Shown here: positions 34,804 to 45,633 of the stretch, piece after piece
Layout: every line of letters begins with the position of its first letter
Numbering within the stretch: position 1 is the stretch's first letter
Assembly: GCA_010093705.1 (NCBI GenBank)
Contig: MU006089.1
Span: 2,839,561 to 2,903,560 of the forward strand
DNA from: Patellaria atrata CBS 101060
Lineage: Eukaryota > Ascomycota > Dothideomycetes > Patellariales > Patellariaceae
DNA length: 64,000 nt
Reading direction: 5' to 3'
The notes under the pieces: generated by a model
Told to the model about the DNA's origin: nothing
The model's database searches: none
The model's input: the letters and a program-made list of their open reading frames with translations, nothing else
Program-made: the position numbers and the translations under genes

Positions 34804-35940
34804 ATGGATTCCTCTTCCTCCAATTCCGGGATATCGGATAAGGATCGGATCATCTGCGATGATACAGCTCGGAGACTCTATCCATCATATACTGTCACTC
34901 GCAGTCCTTTCCAAGGTGCTTGTAGCTATACACTATCATTGTCACCCAAGGATGACTATCATCACCCAGGGAAACATCAGAGCACTGGAATCCCCCTTAT
35001 TTTGCAATTTAGACCATCCTGTTACCCCCTTGACATGACAATAGCAGCATTGGCCAAAGCTACTTACGGATCATTCGCTCCTAGGACCGACGCAGTCGAT
35101 ACATTGGCAATATCTAAAGAGAAAGTTTTCTTGATGTACGAGATCGAGAGGCTAAACGGTGTACCATACAGCAGCTGCCAACCTCAAGTATACCATCTCG
35201 ACGAACATACATTCAAGAAGCAAGAACGCTTAGTCTCGGGGTTCGCAGATTTCCTATCCCGCGGCTGGGTTTCCACAGCAACTTCTCGAGGCCAAACAAC
35301 TTGTACCGGAAAAGTCGGCTCCCAACTCACCGCAAGACTACATCAACTAGCGCAAGAGCTACCTTCCCACGAGTTGCGAGCATATGCACAAAGGATATTC
35401 CAGGAGGTCCTGAGCGGGAAACTGGACATCCTCCCCCTCGTCCTCAATCACGGAGACGCGATACCGTCGAACCTCATGCTCGACCCGGACACTTTCCGCT
35501 TCGTCGGCATGGTCGACTGGGCTGAGTCCGAGATGCTGCCGTTCGGGACGTGCTTGTACGGGTTGGAGCTTCTGTTGGGATATATGACCACTGTCCCTTC
35601 GAACTCGTCTGTCTCGTGTTCCGTCCACGTGTTTCGGTATTACGAGCAGGCGGACAGTCTTCGGAGTGTGTTTTGGGAGCGGCTCGGATGTAGGACTCCG
35701 GGGTTGGCGGCGTCTGGGATTAGGGCTGCGGTGGAGCTGGCGAGAGATGTTGGTGTGCTTCTTTGGTATGGGTTCGCTTGGGATGGGGGGAAGATCGATC
35801 GTGTGGTCGATGGGGTGAGTGATGCTGTTGAGGTGAGGTATCTTGAAGCTTTTTTTTGGGATTTGGGCGAGGAAAGAGCGGGTCGAAGCTCTAGTGGAGG
35901 ATATACCGTAACTGGTTCCGCTGATGCAAAACTGGACTAA
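34804..35940 (+). CDS. Aminoglycoside-phosphotransferase-fold (APH) kinase-like protein
   Basis: Intronless, 378 residues from the ATG at 34804. The catalytic-loop signature is LNHGDAIPSNLML (HGD at 216-218), followed by the metal-binding equivalent GMVDWAESEMLPFG (DW at 238-239), as in APH/choline-kinase-fold proteins. The N-lobe is poorly conserved, though RPSCYPLDMTIAALAKATYG and VFLMYEIERLNGVPYSS fit the fungal uncharacterised APH group. It would phosphorylate a small molecule, substrate unknown; the large fungal expansion of this family is mostly unstudied. HGD replaces the more usual HxD-x4-N, but aspartate and a following asparagine are present. Confidence 0.85.
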   Translation: MDSSSSNSGISDKDRIICDDTARRLYPSYTVTRSPFQGACSYTLSLSPKDDYHHPGKHQSTGIPLILQFRPSCYPLDMTIAALAKATYGSFAPRTDAVDTLAISKEKVFLMYEIERLNGVPYSSCQPQVYHLDEHTFKKQERLVSGFADFLSRGWVSTATSRGQTTCTGKVGSQLTARLHQLAQELPSHELRAYAQRIFQEVLSGKLDILPLVLNHGDAIPSNLMLDPDTFRFVGMVDWAESEMLPFGTCLYGLELLLGYMTTVPSNSSVSCSVHVFRYYEQADSLRSVFWERLGCRTPGLAASGIRAAVELARDVGVLLWYGFAWDGGKIDRVVDGVSDAVEVRYLEAFFWDLGEERAGRSSSGGYTVTGSADAKLD

Positions 35941-36317
35941 TACTTCGATTTGTGGGAATTTATACTGGAATCTCATACTCGTATTGGACTGTTTCACCTA
36001 TCTCTCCTTTTCAATTGCTACAAGAGTTAACTTGCACGGAATCCCCTAAAGAAACTCCGCAACGTGTATCAGTACGTACAATACAATCAAAACCTTGCCC
36101 TTCCTATTCCTAACCAACAACACCAAATACCCAAACGGCACGTACAGTACAGTATCCAAAACACCGAAACACCACAATGCCCCAAACTCCCCACCTCAGC
36201 CTGACATCCATTCCCCCAAAACCACCATACACCAAACACCGAACAGACAACTCGACCCAATGGCATTCAACCCCTCCAAATAAGGACCCCCACCCCCCTA
36301 AAAAAAAATTAATAAAT

Positions 36318-37043
36318 CTACAATCCAATCCCCCTAACCGCCCACTCAACCTCCAACTCGGCCCTCAACCTCTCCAAAACAACCACGACACCATCGACCG
36401 CGGCCGCAAAATCATACCCGCGACACATCTCCGCGACAGCGCATCTGGGCCGCGTCACGCGCACCGCGAGGAGGTAGTCCGTCAGGGCGCGGCGGTAGGT
36501 GCGGACTTCTGGGGACACTACGGGTTGTTGGTTGTTTTGTGTCCCGGGTGGGTGGCGGGTTGAAGGAGGATGAGTTGAAGGAGGATGAGTTGAAGGAGGA
36601 TGAGTTGAAGGAGGATGGGTTGAGGGAGGATGGGTTAAGGGAGGATGGGTTGAGGGAGGATGGGTTGAAGGAGGATGGGTTGAGGGGCTACGAGGTGGAT
36701 CGTATAGGGGATAATGCGGGAGCGGAACCGACTCTGGTACCAGTGGTGGGTCCCGCGCTCGTCCTTGGCCTCGCAGGGTGGGGGATCCGTAGGGGGTGGA
36801 GAGGACGAGACGGACGGCGCGCTCTTCGCCTATGGCGCCGTAGGGGCAGGCTGGGGGACTCCGCGGGCGCTGGGGGAGGATCATTGTGGTAGGGACCATG
36901 GGGGGCGGGTTGGTGGAGGGTGGTGGTATGCTGGCTGGGTTTGAGGGAGGGGTGATGATGATAGCGGGGAGTATGGGGGGCTCGTCTTCTTCCTCTTGGT
37001 TTGGGGTTGGGAACTCTTGTAGTTTTTCTTGTGGGTTTGACAT
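36318..37043 (-). CDS. Proline-rich protein with STHPP tandem repeats (hypothetical)
   Basis: Intronless, 241 residues from the ATG at 37043. The N-half is Pro-rich (ILPAIIITPPSNPASIPPPS). About ten copies of a five-residue unit THPPS follow, encoded by a 15-bp minisatellite. The C-terminal ~70 residues look folded, with alternating hydrophobic and charged residues (YRRALTDYLLAVRVTRPRCA, AVDGVVVVLERLRAELEVEW). No family recognised. The repeat stays in frame, and the C-terminal part is a believable helical domain, which argues for a real gene. The +strand frame over the same repeat is a shadow. Confidence 0.55.
   Translation of the reverse strand: MSNPQEKLQEFPTPNQEEEDEPPILPAIIITPPSNPASIPPPSTNPPPMVPTTMILPQRPRSPPACPYGAIGEERAVRLVLSTPYGSPTLRGQGRARDPPLVPESVPLPHYPLYDPPRSPSTHPPSTHPPSTHPPLTHPPSTHPPSTHPPSTHPPSTHPPSTRHPPGTQNNQQPVVSPEVRTYRRALTDYLLAVRVTRPRCAVAEMCRGYDFAAAVDGVVVVLERLRAELEVEWAVRGIGL
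36557..36692. repeat. 15-bp coding minisatellite, about nine copies
   Basis: The + strand unit is GAAGGAGGATGAGTT with G/A variants at a few positions; it encodes the THPPS repeats of the minus-strand gene. Confidence 0.85.
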
Positions 37044-37924
37044 TGTTGAGATTGTTGAGGTGAGGTGGTATAGAGCGGGTGGATATGAGGGACGAGGATT
37101 GATATAAAGGTTATAATGATGTAGAGCTTTTGAGTTCTGTGGGAAGAGGATCGATGTGAGGGATTCATGGTGTGAGGAGCTTCTGTTATATAGGATAGGT
37201 TGGATTTGGGTTTTAACTATTGCTCTGGTCAAAATGTCGATTATCTTAGAGTGGAGAATAGGGGTTTAGCTGGTTAAAATATCTATATGTTCTGATTGGA
37301 AATTTGACTGTGGCCATACTGTGGACAGCCTCACCAACTGTCACTTTTGTCATGGCTGAGGAAAAATCTAGTTCGTAGTAGATCAAGAAATGTCTTATCT
37401 GAATATTTGGTACACTTCCGCGAAGTCGAGAACCTGAAAGTGCAAGCTTCTAAGATAATCGAGCTTAGAAGCATACAAGGGAGTAAAGTTGTAATATATT
37501 ATTTGATATATTTAAATTTGACCAACATCTTATACTTACCTCAGTAACTGTAATGTTCTACTCAGTATCTCCATTCCAACGTCGTTAAGATGATGTGGAC
37601 TTACAGAAACATCATGGGAAACACAACAACAAAAATATTCGCATCTTCAACATACTTCTCAACACAAATTTAAAAGAATGTCCTGGTGATGTCTATTACA
37701 TAGATCAAGAAGTTCACAATACAATAACAGCATATTTTCCCTAACTCTCTAAAGATTAAAAAAGAAATTAAGGGAGGAGAAAAAAATGCAAAAGAAATTA
37801 CGAAGAATCCCAGAAACCGCAATTGCGAGTCAACGACTGTGTGATCCAGTCTTCTGTGGCGAATCAGTCCATAAGTGCGATGTTAAGCAGGCTTCTCTCA
37901 CTATTTTAAACGCGAATATTCTTA
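37044..37924. other. Intergenic, no gene seen
   Basis: About 0.9 kb, A/T-rich. A T-run on the minus strand (37756-37785 region) lies downstream of the tRNA-like element and could end a Pol III transcript. Confidence 0.4.
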
Positions 37925-38005
37925 CGCAGCCGCCGGGAATTGAACCCGTAACGCAGGTTGTGTCGTTTAAAGCGGGATACTGGTGCACCACTAGGCCAAA
38001 GCTCC
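37925..38005 (-). ncRNA. tRNA-like Pol III element (A and B boxes intact, cloverleaf imperfect)
   Basis: On the minus strand a perfect A box (TGGCCTAGTGG, 37998-37988) is followed by a perfect B box (GGTTCAATTCC, 37946-37936), spaced as in a tRNA gene. The T arm is nearly perfect. The acceptor stem has about two mispairs and the anticodon arm folds poorly, so a working tRNA is doubtful. It may be a decayed tRNA gene or the head of a tRNA-derived SINE. Confidence 0.55.
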
Positions 38006-38495
38006 ATGAGTTTCGGGAAGAACCGCGCAATTGGGGATATATAAGGTGCGAGGGAGGAATGCGGAGTGGGAATGTGCGGGAACAGTGTTTGGAAAGGATG
38101 GTGGGTGAGGGAAAGGAACGTGTAAATGAAAGTGTTACTTTGAGCGCGAACGAGCAAGTCTTGGTGTAGGAAAATGTGACTTCTTTAGAGATGGATGTTT
38201 TTGCACATGGGAATGAAGACGTTGACTCTCCCACAAAATTTCTCGAGCCTTATTTATTTGCACATAGCCCAGACTCCTTTCAAATTTCCAACTCTTCATA
38301 CTCTATCGCCGCTCTCTGGCGTCCCACATCCGCAACAGCAGATCTTATAATGATTCTACCTAGCATAAACAATGTCGGACAGCTTATCGGGATGGGTTCC
38401 CTTCCCGAAAGATGAAGGTTGATGCAGTATCGTTAGCTACCTTGGTCGTCGATGAGTAAACCTTCCAAGTACGCTCGTCCATTGGATCTCCAAAG

Positions 38496-38598
38496 ATAAG
38501 CAATCCGATCTGTCAGCATCCGAGGACTCGCTAAGATGAAGAAAGAAAGTGTATCGATATGATGCTCAGCTTTACGCTGACATTTATTGTTTGTGGAG
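38496..38598 (+). repeat. Intron-like repeat unit 1
   Basis: Starts ATAAGCAATCC, contains GATGATGCTCAGCTTTACG-type core and GCTGAC branch-like site, and ends GTGGAG. The most diverged of five related units. Confidence 0.4.
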
Positions 38599-38801
38599 AA
38601 CATTTCACCTTCAAGACGTTCCGACTTCATGGCCGCTCTGCCTACGATCATTGCTTTTGAAGAGGTACAACAAGAGATATCATGGATGAAAAAGATGAGA
38701 AATACCTACTGGACACTCCTGCGCACGCTGCACACTCTTAGCTATAGAGGCTAAGAAATACTCAGAGTCCTGGCCGTTATACAATTTTACCAGTACGGAA
38801 G

Positions 38802-38913
38802 ACAAGTGATCCTAACCAAATGATTTGGTATCCTGAGCACTGGCTATGATGAAGAAACAATCACGACGGCGGCGTGATGCTCAGCTGTTTGCCGACACAA
38901 CTACTGGTTGTAG
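38802..38913 (+). repeat. Intron-like repeat unit 2
   Basis: Starts ACAAGTGATCC; contains CTATGATGAAGAAACAA, the core GTGATGCTCAGCTG, and ends GGTTGTAG. CTGAGCA and TGCTCAG inside it form a perfect 7-bp inverted repeat. Confidence 0.5.
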
Positions 38914-39157
38914 GTCTTTATTACCTTCGGTCGACTCTAACTTCACGGGCGATTTGGGGATTGTCGTTGTGTTCCAGCTGGATTGACCTGAAACTTTCGT
39001 AGTTGTAGATCAACAACCTCATTAGATACCTGCATGCTAGTACCCCTTTAGACGAAGGAATATGAGATCTTCGAAGCCATGACCGTTAGGTGTTTGAACG
39101 CAAATGATTCGAACCATCGAAACGAGGTTGCTATTTGTCTGGCAAAGTTGTCCAGAG

Positions 39158-39263
39158 GCAAGTGATCCTGATACCATTTTCGCTCTGAGTACTTGCTACG
39201 ATGAGGATACAATGATTGTTAAGTTGATGCTCAGCTTTGTGCTAACCATTCTGCTCTCTCTAG
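39158..39263 (+). repeat. Intron-like repeat unit 3
   Basis: Donor-like AG/GCAAGTGATCC, core GTTGATGCTCAGCTTTGTG, branch-like GCTAAC, polypyrimidine run and TCTCTAG end. CTGAGTA pairs with TGCTCAG with one G-U. Confidence 0.55.
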
Positions 39264-39385
39264 GAAGTATCAGACCCTTAGAAACGTCGGACTCAAATCA
39301 CAACCATGTCGACCCCTGTTTACTGCTTTAAGCTCTATAGGGAACTGTCTCCTGAGTGATATCAACCTTGATCGGGTTCTCCAAG

Positions 39386-39488
39386 GCAAGTGATCACCAT
39401 TCTTATGCATGTGAATACTAGTTACGATGACGACAAACCGCTTGTATTGCGATGCCCAGTTTTGCGCTAAATCTTCCTCTTTTCCTAG
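39386..39488 (+). repeat. Intron-like repeat unit 4
   Basis: Donor-like AG/GCAAGTGATCA, core GCGATGCCCAGTTTTGCG, branch-like GCTAAA, polypyrimidine run and TCCTAG end. Confidence 0.55.
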
Positions 39489-39601
39489 GAGTCGCTTATG
39501 CGTAAAATCGTCAAATTCACGTCGCAGCTAAATGTGACACTTTGGCAAAACCTCATCTGAACAGTCCACGGACCGTTCGATATTGATGGCTTTTTTTTAA
39601 G

Positions 39602-39692
39602 GCAAGTGATCATTTGTTGACTTTTTTCTGAGTCCTCGGTACTACAAAGAGAATCGGGGATATTGTGATTTTCAGCTCATGCTTTCATGTAG
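39602..39692 (+). repeat. Intron-like repeat unit 5
   Basis: Donor-like AG/GCAAGTGATCA, CTGAGTCCTCGGTACTACAA, a diverged core and CATGTAG end. The segments between units (204, 244, 122 and 113 nt) show no similarity to each other. Confidence 0.45.
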
Positions 39693-40212
39693 GATATGCT
39701 GGAATGTGGTGTCTCGAAACCACTTGACTCCATCTCCAAGGGCGTTGGTTTGTCAGTTTCGGCTTCATCCACTGGTCGTCAGAAATGATGCTATACGGTA
39801 GCAGCTAGGGCCTATTTCTGGTGCACCAACCTCGAGGAATCGCTCGTAGCATTCCAAATGGAGGAACAGATGATGTTGGAGAGTACTTGATGGAAAGCGA
39901 GCTGAAACGTTTCTGAATCCACGGAGAGACATGATCATAGAGGCGGTGGTAAAAAGGAGTGATCAGCTTAGCTTAGCTCAAATATAAATCTTCATGTTTA
40001 TCACATTATATTTCATTTTCTACTTGAATACCCAGATTGTTCACCTTGATTGTGCAATTTGAAAATCATGGGGAGGAGTGGACGTCGAAACGGAAACGAA
40101 CCGTGCAACAAGAACACATCCCGACCCGGTCCACCCCGCTCCGCTCCACCTGTCAATATCATCCCAATCATCATCCCCAACCCCCCCACTTCCTACTCAG
40201 ACCTCCATAACC

Positions 40213-41348
40213 ATGAGCACCCCCAAAGCCGACGCAGAAGTGACGGTCCGACGAAACCCCCACCCCGACTTCCCGGCCGTCGAAGCCTCGCGGCCACTCT
40301 GGCACGAGCATCCCCTCACCTTCACGCAGCAGCAGAACCCGAGCTGGAAACTGGGAGACGGGGCCGACGACGGGGGAAAGAGCTTAAAACTCGCGGACAG
40401 CCCCGGGCACAGGGAGATTGACCCGTACGAGGAAGGACGGCCGGCGGTGTTTAACTACAAGTTGATGATCTCGGCGGTGGTGCCGAGGCCTATTGGTTGG
40501 GTTGGTACGAGGACGAAAGAGGGTATGTTGATGGGTCCTTTCGACACATTATAGGCAGATAGATATGGAGAGAGGGAGAGGGGAGCGTGTAATCGATGGA
40601 GGCAAAGGAGAACATAGCAAACTGTAACCATCTCACTGTACATAACCCGCGCTAGACTAATGCCCATCCCTCTTCACCTCAACAGGAACCACAAACCTCG
40701 CCCCCTTCTCCTACTTCAACATGATGAACCACGACCCGCCCATCTTTACGCTGGGCTTCTCAGGCGGCTTCGCCAGGCCCAAAGATACGCTGTCTATCCT
40801 TGTTGAGACAGGTGAATGTATTGTTTTGTCCCTTCCTTACCCCTATCCCCTATCCCCTATTCTTCCTTCTCATAAACCACCCACCAATCTAAACAGGTAC
40901 CATAAACATCATATCCGAGCCCCTCCTAGCAGCCGCAAACAGCACTTCCATCAACGCGCCCCTCGGGATCTCCGAGTTCGCACTCTCCGGTCTCCACGAA
41001 GCATCCTGCACCCTTGTCTCCGCGCCACGAATCAAAGAAGCCGTCTTCAGCGTCGAAGGTAAATTGCTGGAGACGAAAGAATATGAAAGCCGACACACCC
41101 CCGGGAAGAAAACTGGCGTTGTCGCGATCGTGGAGGGCCTGCGGTTCTGGGTAAGGAGGGACGCGGTGGATGAGGACGGGAAGCTTGTGAATCCGGGGGT
41201 GCTGAGGCCGATGGCGAGGATGGGCGGGATAAGTTATGGGAAGGTGACCGAGGTGGTAGAGATACCACGGCCGCAGTGGGAGGAGGTTGCGAGAGATAAG
41301 TCGGCGCGAGAGCTGGTGGGGTCGTTGACCGGGCAGCGGGGATTGTGA
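40213..41348 (+). CDS. Flavin-reductase-like FMN-binding split-barrel protein
   Basis: Exons 40213-40522, 40686-40811 and 40897-41348, introns 163 and 85 nt; 295 residues. The fold signature is NYKLMISAVVPRPIGWVGT at the start of the barrel. It continues through the first junction as TKEGTTNLAPFSYFNMMNHDPPIFTLGF, then DTLSILVETGTINIISEPLLAAAN and the C-terminal GISYGKVTEVVEIPRP. This matches the flavoredoxin-like group, which binds FMN and often serves as a reductase or oxidoreductase partner; no substrate can be named. ATG 40213 was chosen because the frame upstream has no other ATG. Both intron phases are 1. The gene is convergent with the beta-galactosidase gene, with only 123 bp between stops. 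Confidence 0.88.
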
Positions 41349-41471
41349 AATGTTTGTATGTAGAAATGACTAATGGTGATAGATTTTATAGAAAGTGCAA
41401 CTCTGTATACGTGGTCTATAGAGTATCTTAATGGAGTTTTTCCATGGTTCTAGTCACGTGTAACAAAGCAC

Positions 41472-44400
41472 TTAAACATACCGCAACCGCTCCTCGGACC
41501 AAGCAGGCCTCAAGTACTCGCTATCAAACCTACTATTCCACCCACTGTTCAGAACATAGTCCGTCTTCCAGGTAATATCGACCTTTGCACCTTCGTCACT
41601 CTGCGCCCACACTGCAAGACCTATCGTGTTGTCACCAGCATAGTTCAGTATTCCTGGCGGGATCGGATATTCAATCTGATGCCCAATATAAGGATTGAAC
41701 TTTCCATACTGATATCCATTGACGAAAAGCTGTGCTCTAAGTTTATTCGTTCCCGGCGCGTTGAGTGTGAAAGAGATCGATACATCCTTGCCTACGGGAA
41801 TATCTAATGGGACAACGGTGCGGTAGAACCGCACGCCAGCTCCTTCGAATCCGGTAGACGGATCACCCGCTTCGAAGTTCGAGTCATCGAATCCGGGAAG
41901 ATGCCAACCGAGACGTTCTGCAGTCAGCCCTCCTTCGTTGAGTGGGGCACGAACAGGATCCAGGACAACACCATCATTACCACCTGCTTCACCTGCAATT
42001 TTCCAACAAGTGAAGGTTGCATTAGATGAGCCGAGTAGAGTTGCGTTGAGGATACCCCGCGGATATAGGGAGAGTGAACGTAGGTCATGACCAGTGTTGT
42101 CCTGGACCATGAGAAGAACGTTGGGCGCGGTAGAGTTGTTCAGGGTTACATTACCGAAGGAAATCGTCATATTTCCGTAACCCAACGACCCGGTGGATGA
42201 GTTTCCAAAGTATGAGCCTATGAACTTGCCGTTAAGGAAAGCAGACCAACCAAATGCATTTCCCCCTTGGACTGCTAGGTAAACGCCTGTTGCTGGACCC
42301 TTAAAGTAGCCACGGAAGAGATGGAGACTATTATGAAACCCGTAGTCATCTACATAGAGGACAGGAAGAGTGTCAGGTTTGAAAATATTAGGTGTCTCGG
42401 TATGATTCGCATCAGCCCATGCAATACCGCTATCATTGTAACTTGGGAGACGCTCTGGGAGACTATCCTTCGCCTTCCAGTTGTTGAGCGGTGGAAGCTG
42501 AACCATGCCAGAATCAACTGCAGGAATCTTCGCGGTTAAACTACCATAGCCGGTCCTCATTGTTCTCAAGGCTTTACCATTCCAGGTAATATTCTTTGCA
42601 ACATGGGGTGCGAAGACCTCAATTGAAGTAGCGTTATCAGAATCACCAGTCAACGAAATAGTTTTCTTGTTCCCCGTGAGTTCGGCGCTACGGACAAGAT
42701 ATGGTCCTTGCACAAGGACTATGGAAGTTAGAAAGGAAATCATATGCAAGGTACAAGTCACAGGTAGTCTTACCTGACTGATCTACTGGAGCAAAAGGAT
42801 CAATGGATAAGTTCGGCGCCCAGAATCTGTAAGCATACGATCTATCCACAACAATGACTTTCACATCATTGTCAAACTCTATTACCGTCATTCCAGTTGA
42901 CTGAGTAAGCCCAACAATAAGGCCCTCCCGTCTGCGATGGAACTTCACACTGGTAGTCCTTTGATCTTTCTCAACAGATCCCTTTCTTGCTCCCTTAAGG
43001 AAGAACTCGGCAAGTTCTCCTGTCGGGACCCAGAGGACAAGTACGGGACATTTGTCCAATACTGCATATGTAAGGACCTCCGCAGTGGAGTAGATCAAAG
43101 TCGCAGTCCCAAACCTAAAGTCGGTGACAAGGATCTTTGACTGATGGCCATTGAGAATGACAGATCCGCCATATTGAGGAATAGTAAGTGCACCAACGGA
43201 GGTATTAACACGCAGTTGAAATGACTCCCTAGTGCCGGATGATGACTGACTGTGAATTGTCACGTAGAATCCGGCTCCCGTTTCAGGATTTCGTAGCTCA
43301 CTTGCCTTGACCGCCGGATTCGTAGAATAGCTAGTGCTATTTCCGATTCTGTTCGTCACAGTCAAGTCCTCCGCGGCTCGTGTGAACATCGCGAGATTCT
43401 TTGTTTCGTAGTATTTAGCTCCAATGGTGCGGTTTTCACTGATTGGGGAAGAATAGTCATAACTGGTAGCAGTGACTGGGCAAGCAAATGCACCCCAGTT
43501 GGTCCCCCCGTACATCATGTACAGACTGATAGCAGTCACCCTTTGAGCTATGAGATCTCGGTAAAATAGGTTTGCGAAATCAGGTCCTATGTCATTCGGA
43601 CAACCACCTTGAGGACCTCCCCACGGATTATAAGAACCACCCTGGAATTCAGGGAAAAACCTGGGCTGTGTGTTGGAATTCTCGACGAAATGATCATAGT
43701 AATTAATTGTCTGATAGGCAACATATTCACCATTTGTGCCAGTACACTCCTCAAGATTACAGCTCCAGCACTAGGACCCATTAGTTTCTGGTACCTAACT
43801 TGACTTGATTAACTTACCGAGGGATAACTATCTAAACCAGCAACATCGACATTTCCTGTAGCGTTAGAAAAGTCTTTCGACCATGAAAACGATCGCATAT
43901 TCGGATCATTGTGAATTACAGGAACTGTAATGCCATTCTTCCTGGAAGAGTCTTGAAGTAATCTCATATATTCTCCGGCGGGTTGGTTTGGTACTCTACT
44001 CAGAGGGTTTCCTATCCATTGCTCGCCATATTCGTTTTCCATCTGGTAAACCAGCATATTCCCATCATTTGTAACCTGGTGTTGACTTGCGATTTGAGAA
44101 AAATTGCCCCAATACGGTTTCCAGGCATTAGTATACCTTGGATCGTTATCTCTTAGCTCCCCATATGCACCTGTTGTCAACCATAGGGGAAACCCCCCTG
44201 CATTTGTTTCTGCATTGACGTAAGGTCCTGGTCTAACGATGATGTATAGTCCGACTTTCTTAGCAATCTCGAACAGAGGCGTAATATCATGTGCGCCAGT
44301 AGTAAAGTCCAATGTTGACGGGGAAGAGCTATGATAGCCCCAGTGGCCGTAGAAAGCATACGCTGTGAACCCTGCTGCTTTGATCTTCTGTAAAAGGTCT

Positions 44401-44630
44401 TCCCAGACCTCTGGTACGGGTATTCGCCAATAGTGAAGCTCTCCGGAGAAGACAAACAGTCTTTTACCATTTATCTGGAAGCTGAAATGATCCCATTCGA
44501 CTACCTCGTTTAAGCCATTGTCATGCAATGGCCATTGCTCGGGAGTCGTTACCTGACTACAAGTACTCGGTATATAGGCTAACAAGAAAATGAGAGATAA
44601 ACAATTTCCCAAGCTCTTTAAGAGTTTCAT
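41472..44630 (-). CDS. Secreted beta-galactosidase, glycoside hydrolase family 35
   Basis: Exons (minus) 44630-43818, 43770-42774 and 42718-41472, introns 47 and 55 nt; 1018 residues, the usual length of fungal GH35. The start is a signal peptide ([15 protein letters not shown]). The TIM barrel contains [40 protein letters not shown], the acid/base glutamate in MENEYG (E200) and the nucleophile in FFPEFQGG (E312), with [11 protein letters not shown] following. C-terminal jelly-roll domains run to [12 protein letters not shown]. It should cleave terminal beta-galactosyl residues from plant polysaccharides (galactan, xyloglucan side chains) or lactose. Many N-glycosylation sequons fit secretion. 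Both junctions restore family motifs ([26 protein letters not shown]). Confidence 0.96.
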
Positions 44631-45633
44631 ACTGTATAACAAGCTCTAGAAAGCATAGCCCGCGATAGAAGATGTAAGAAGTCATCATGGGGAAGAAGAT
44701 GATGATAAGACGGGTGGGGTTGAGCTATTGTCTGGCATGACGAGATGCTCAATTTGCAAGTTCCACAATTAGGCGATTAATGAAAATGTTAGCGATTGGG
44801 TAATTATGCTTTGAACAGTATCAGCGATGCATCCTCAAGGATCTCACTGAGAGCAAAGCAGGTTAGATGTCAATGATCAGGGGATATTGCGGGGAACACG
44901 GAGGCGGACGGACTCCATTGTAATATGAGTCCCAGTAACGTTTGGCTTGGAAGTTTGAGATGATCTCCTATCCTAGAGATGATTAACCGAATGCCTGGTT
45001 ACTCGATTGCTCACTCAGAAGAAACTCGGATGAGAAGTGGAAAATTTCTTTGGGGGAGACACAACGTATTAACCAAATTTGGAACCCCGGATTAAAGTGA
45101 CCCGAAGCGGAGAACGAACTTCGACCTCCAGGTACTGTAAGATCCTCAACCTCTGGACATGTTGAGATCAGTATAAACTCACTCACAATATCCTCGAATT
45201 CGCAATTGAAGTTGCAAGCATCTTTGAGAGGTTTTACAAGCGGAGATATCGTGAGTCTTATATGACACCCTTGACGGTATGACTTCTGGAGCTTTCTTTA
45301 GGGTTGACCACCAAAGGTATGACCTTAGGTGAAATTCATGGGTGAGAGATGGATGGTTATTCTATGTCCTCGAACAGTATGAATGGAGTGAAAAGAGTGT
45401 GGTCTCTCAGTTTCTCATACCTCTCTAAGAGTCAAATGAAGATGGCTCCTATCCAGTATAAAGATCTTCTTCTTCTTCTTCTTCTTCTTCTTCTTCTTCT
45501 TCTTCTTCTTCTCTCCTCTCTTCCCTCCGTAAAAGAAATCCTCAGTCAAATTCCCTCCAAATTCTGATAATCACCCTCCAAATTCTAATAATCAAACCAC
45601 TATCCCCTATAATCCGATATCAACCTTGCAAAA
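44631..45633. other. Intergenic with a CTT microsatellite
   Basis: A (CTT)n run of about 15 units lies at 45466-45511, some 120 bases upstream of the cysteine-rich secreted protein start, in its likely promoter or 5' UTR. No gene is seen in the rest. Confidence 0.6.

Larger units (their letters stand above)
38006..40040 (+). ncRNA. Candidate non-coding or decayed spliced transcription unit holding the five repeat units
   Basis: The segments between the intron-like units have no consistently open frame, except 39264-39385, which is open in one phase. Several GATGA and CTGA motifs resembling C and D boxes of snoRNAs occur, for example around 38845 and 39868-39915. Either a small-RNA host gene with intron-encoded RNAs, or an old coding gene invaded by introner-like elements. 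The extent is a guess. Confidence 0.3.

Noticed and set aside
36539-36892. Plus-strand KEDELKEDEL-type frame
   Set aside because: Mirror of the 15-bp minisatellite; the minus-strand reading has a better folded-looking C-terminus and a proper ATG.
37925-38005. Functional tRNA gene
   Set aside because: Acceptor stem has about two mispairs and the anticodon arm does not fold well, so listed only as tRNA-like.
37786-38169. 127-codon plus-strand frame
   Set aside because: Runs across the tRNA-like element and has no protein features.
38433-39931. Leucine-rich-repeat gene reading of the spacers between repeat units
   Set aside because: Short LxxL-like snatches occur, but in different frames and without continuity; insufficient for an LRR call.
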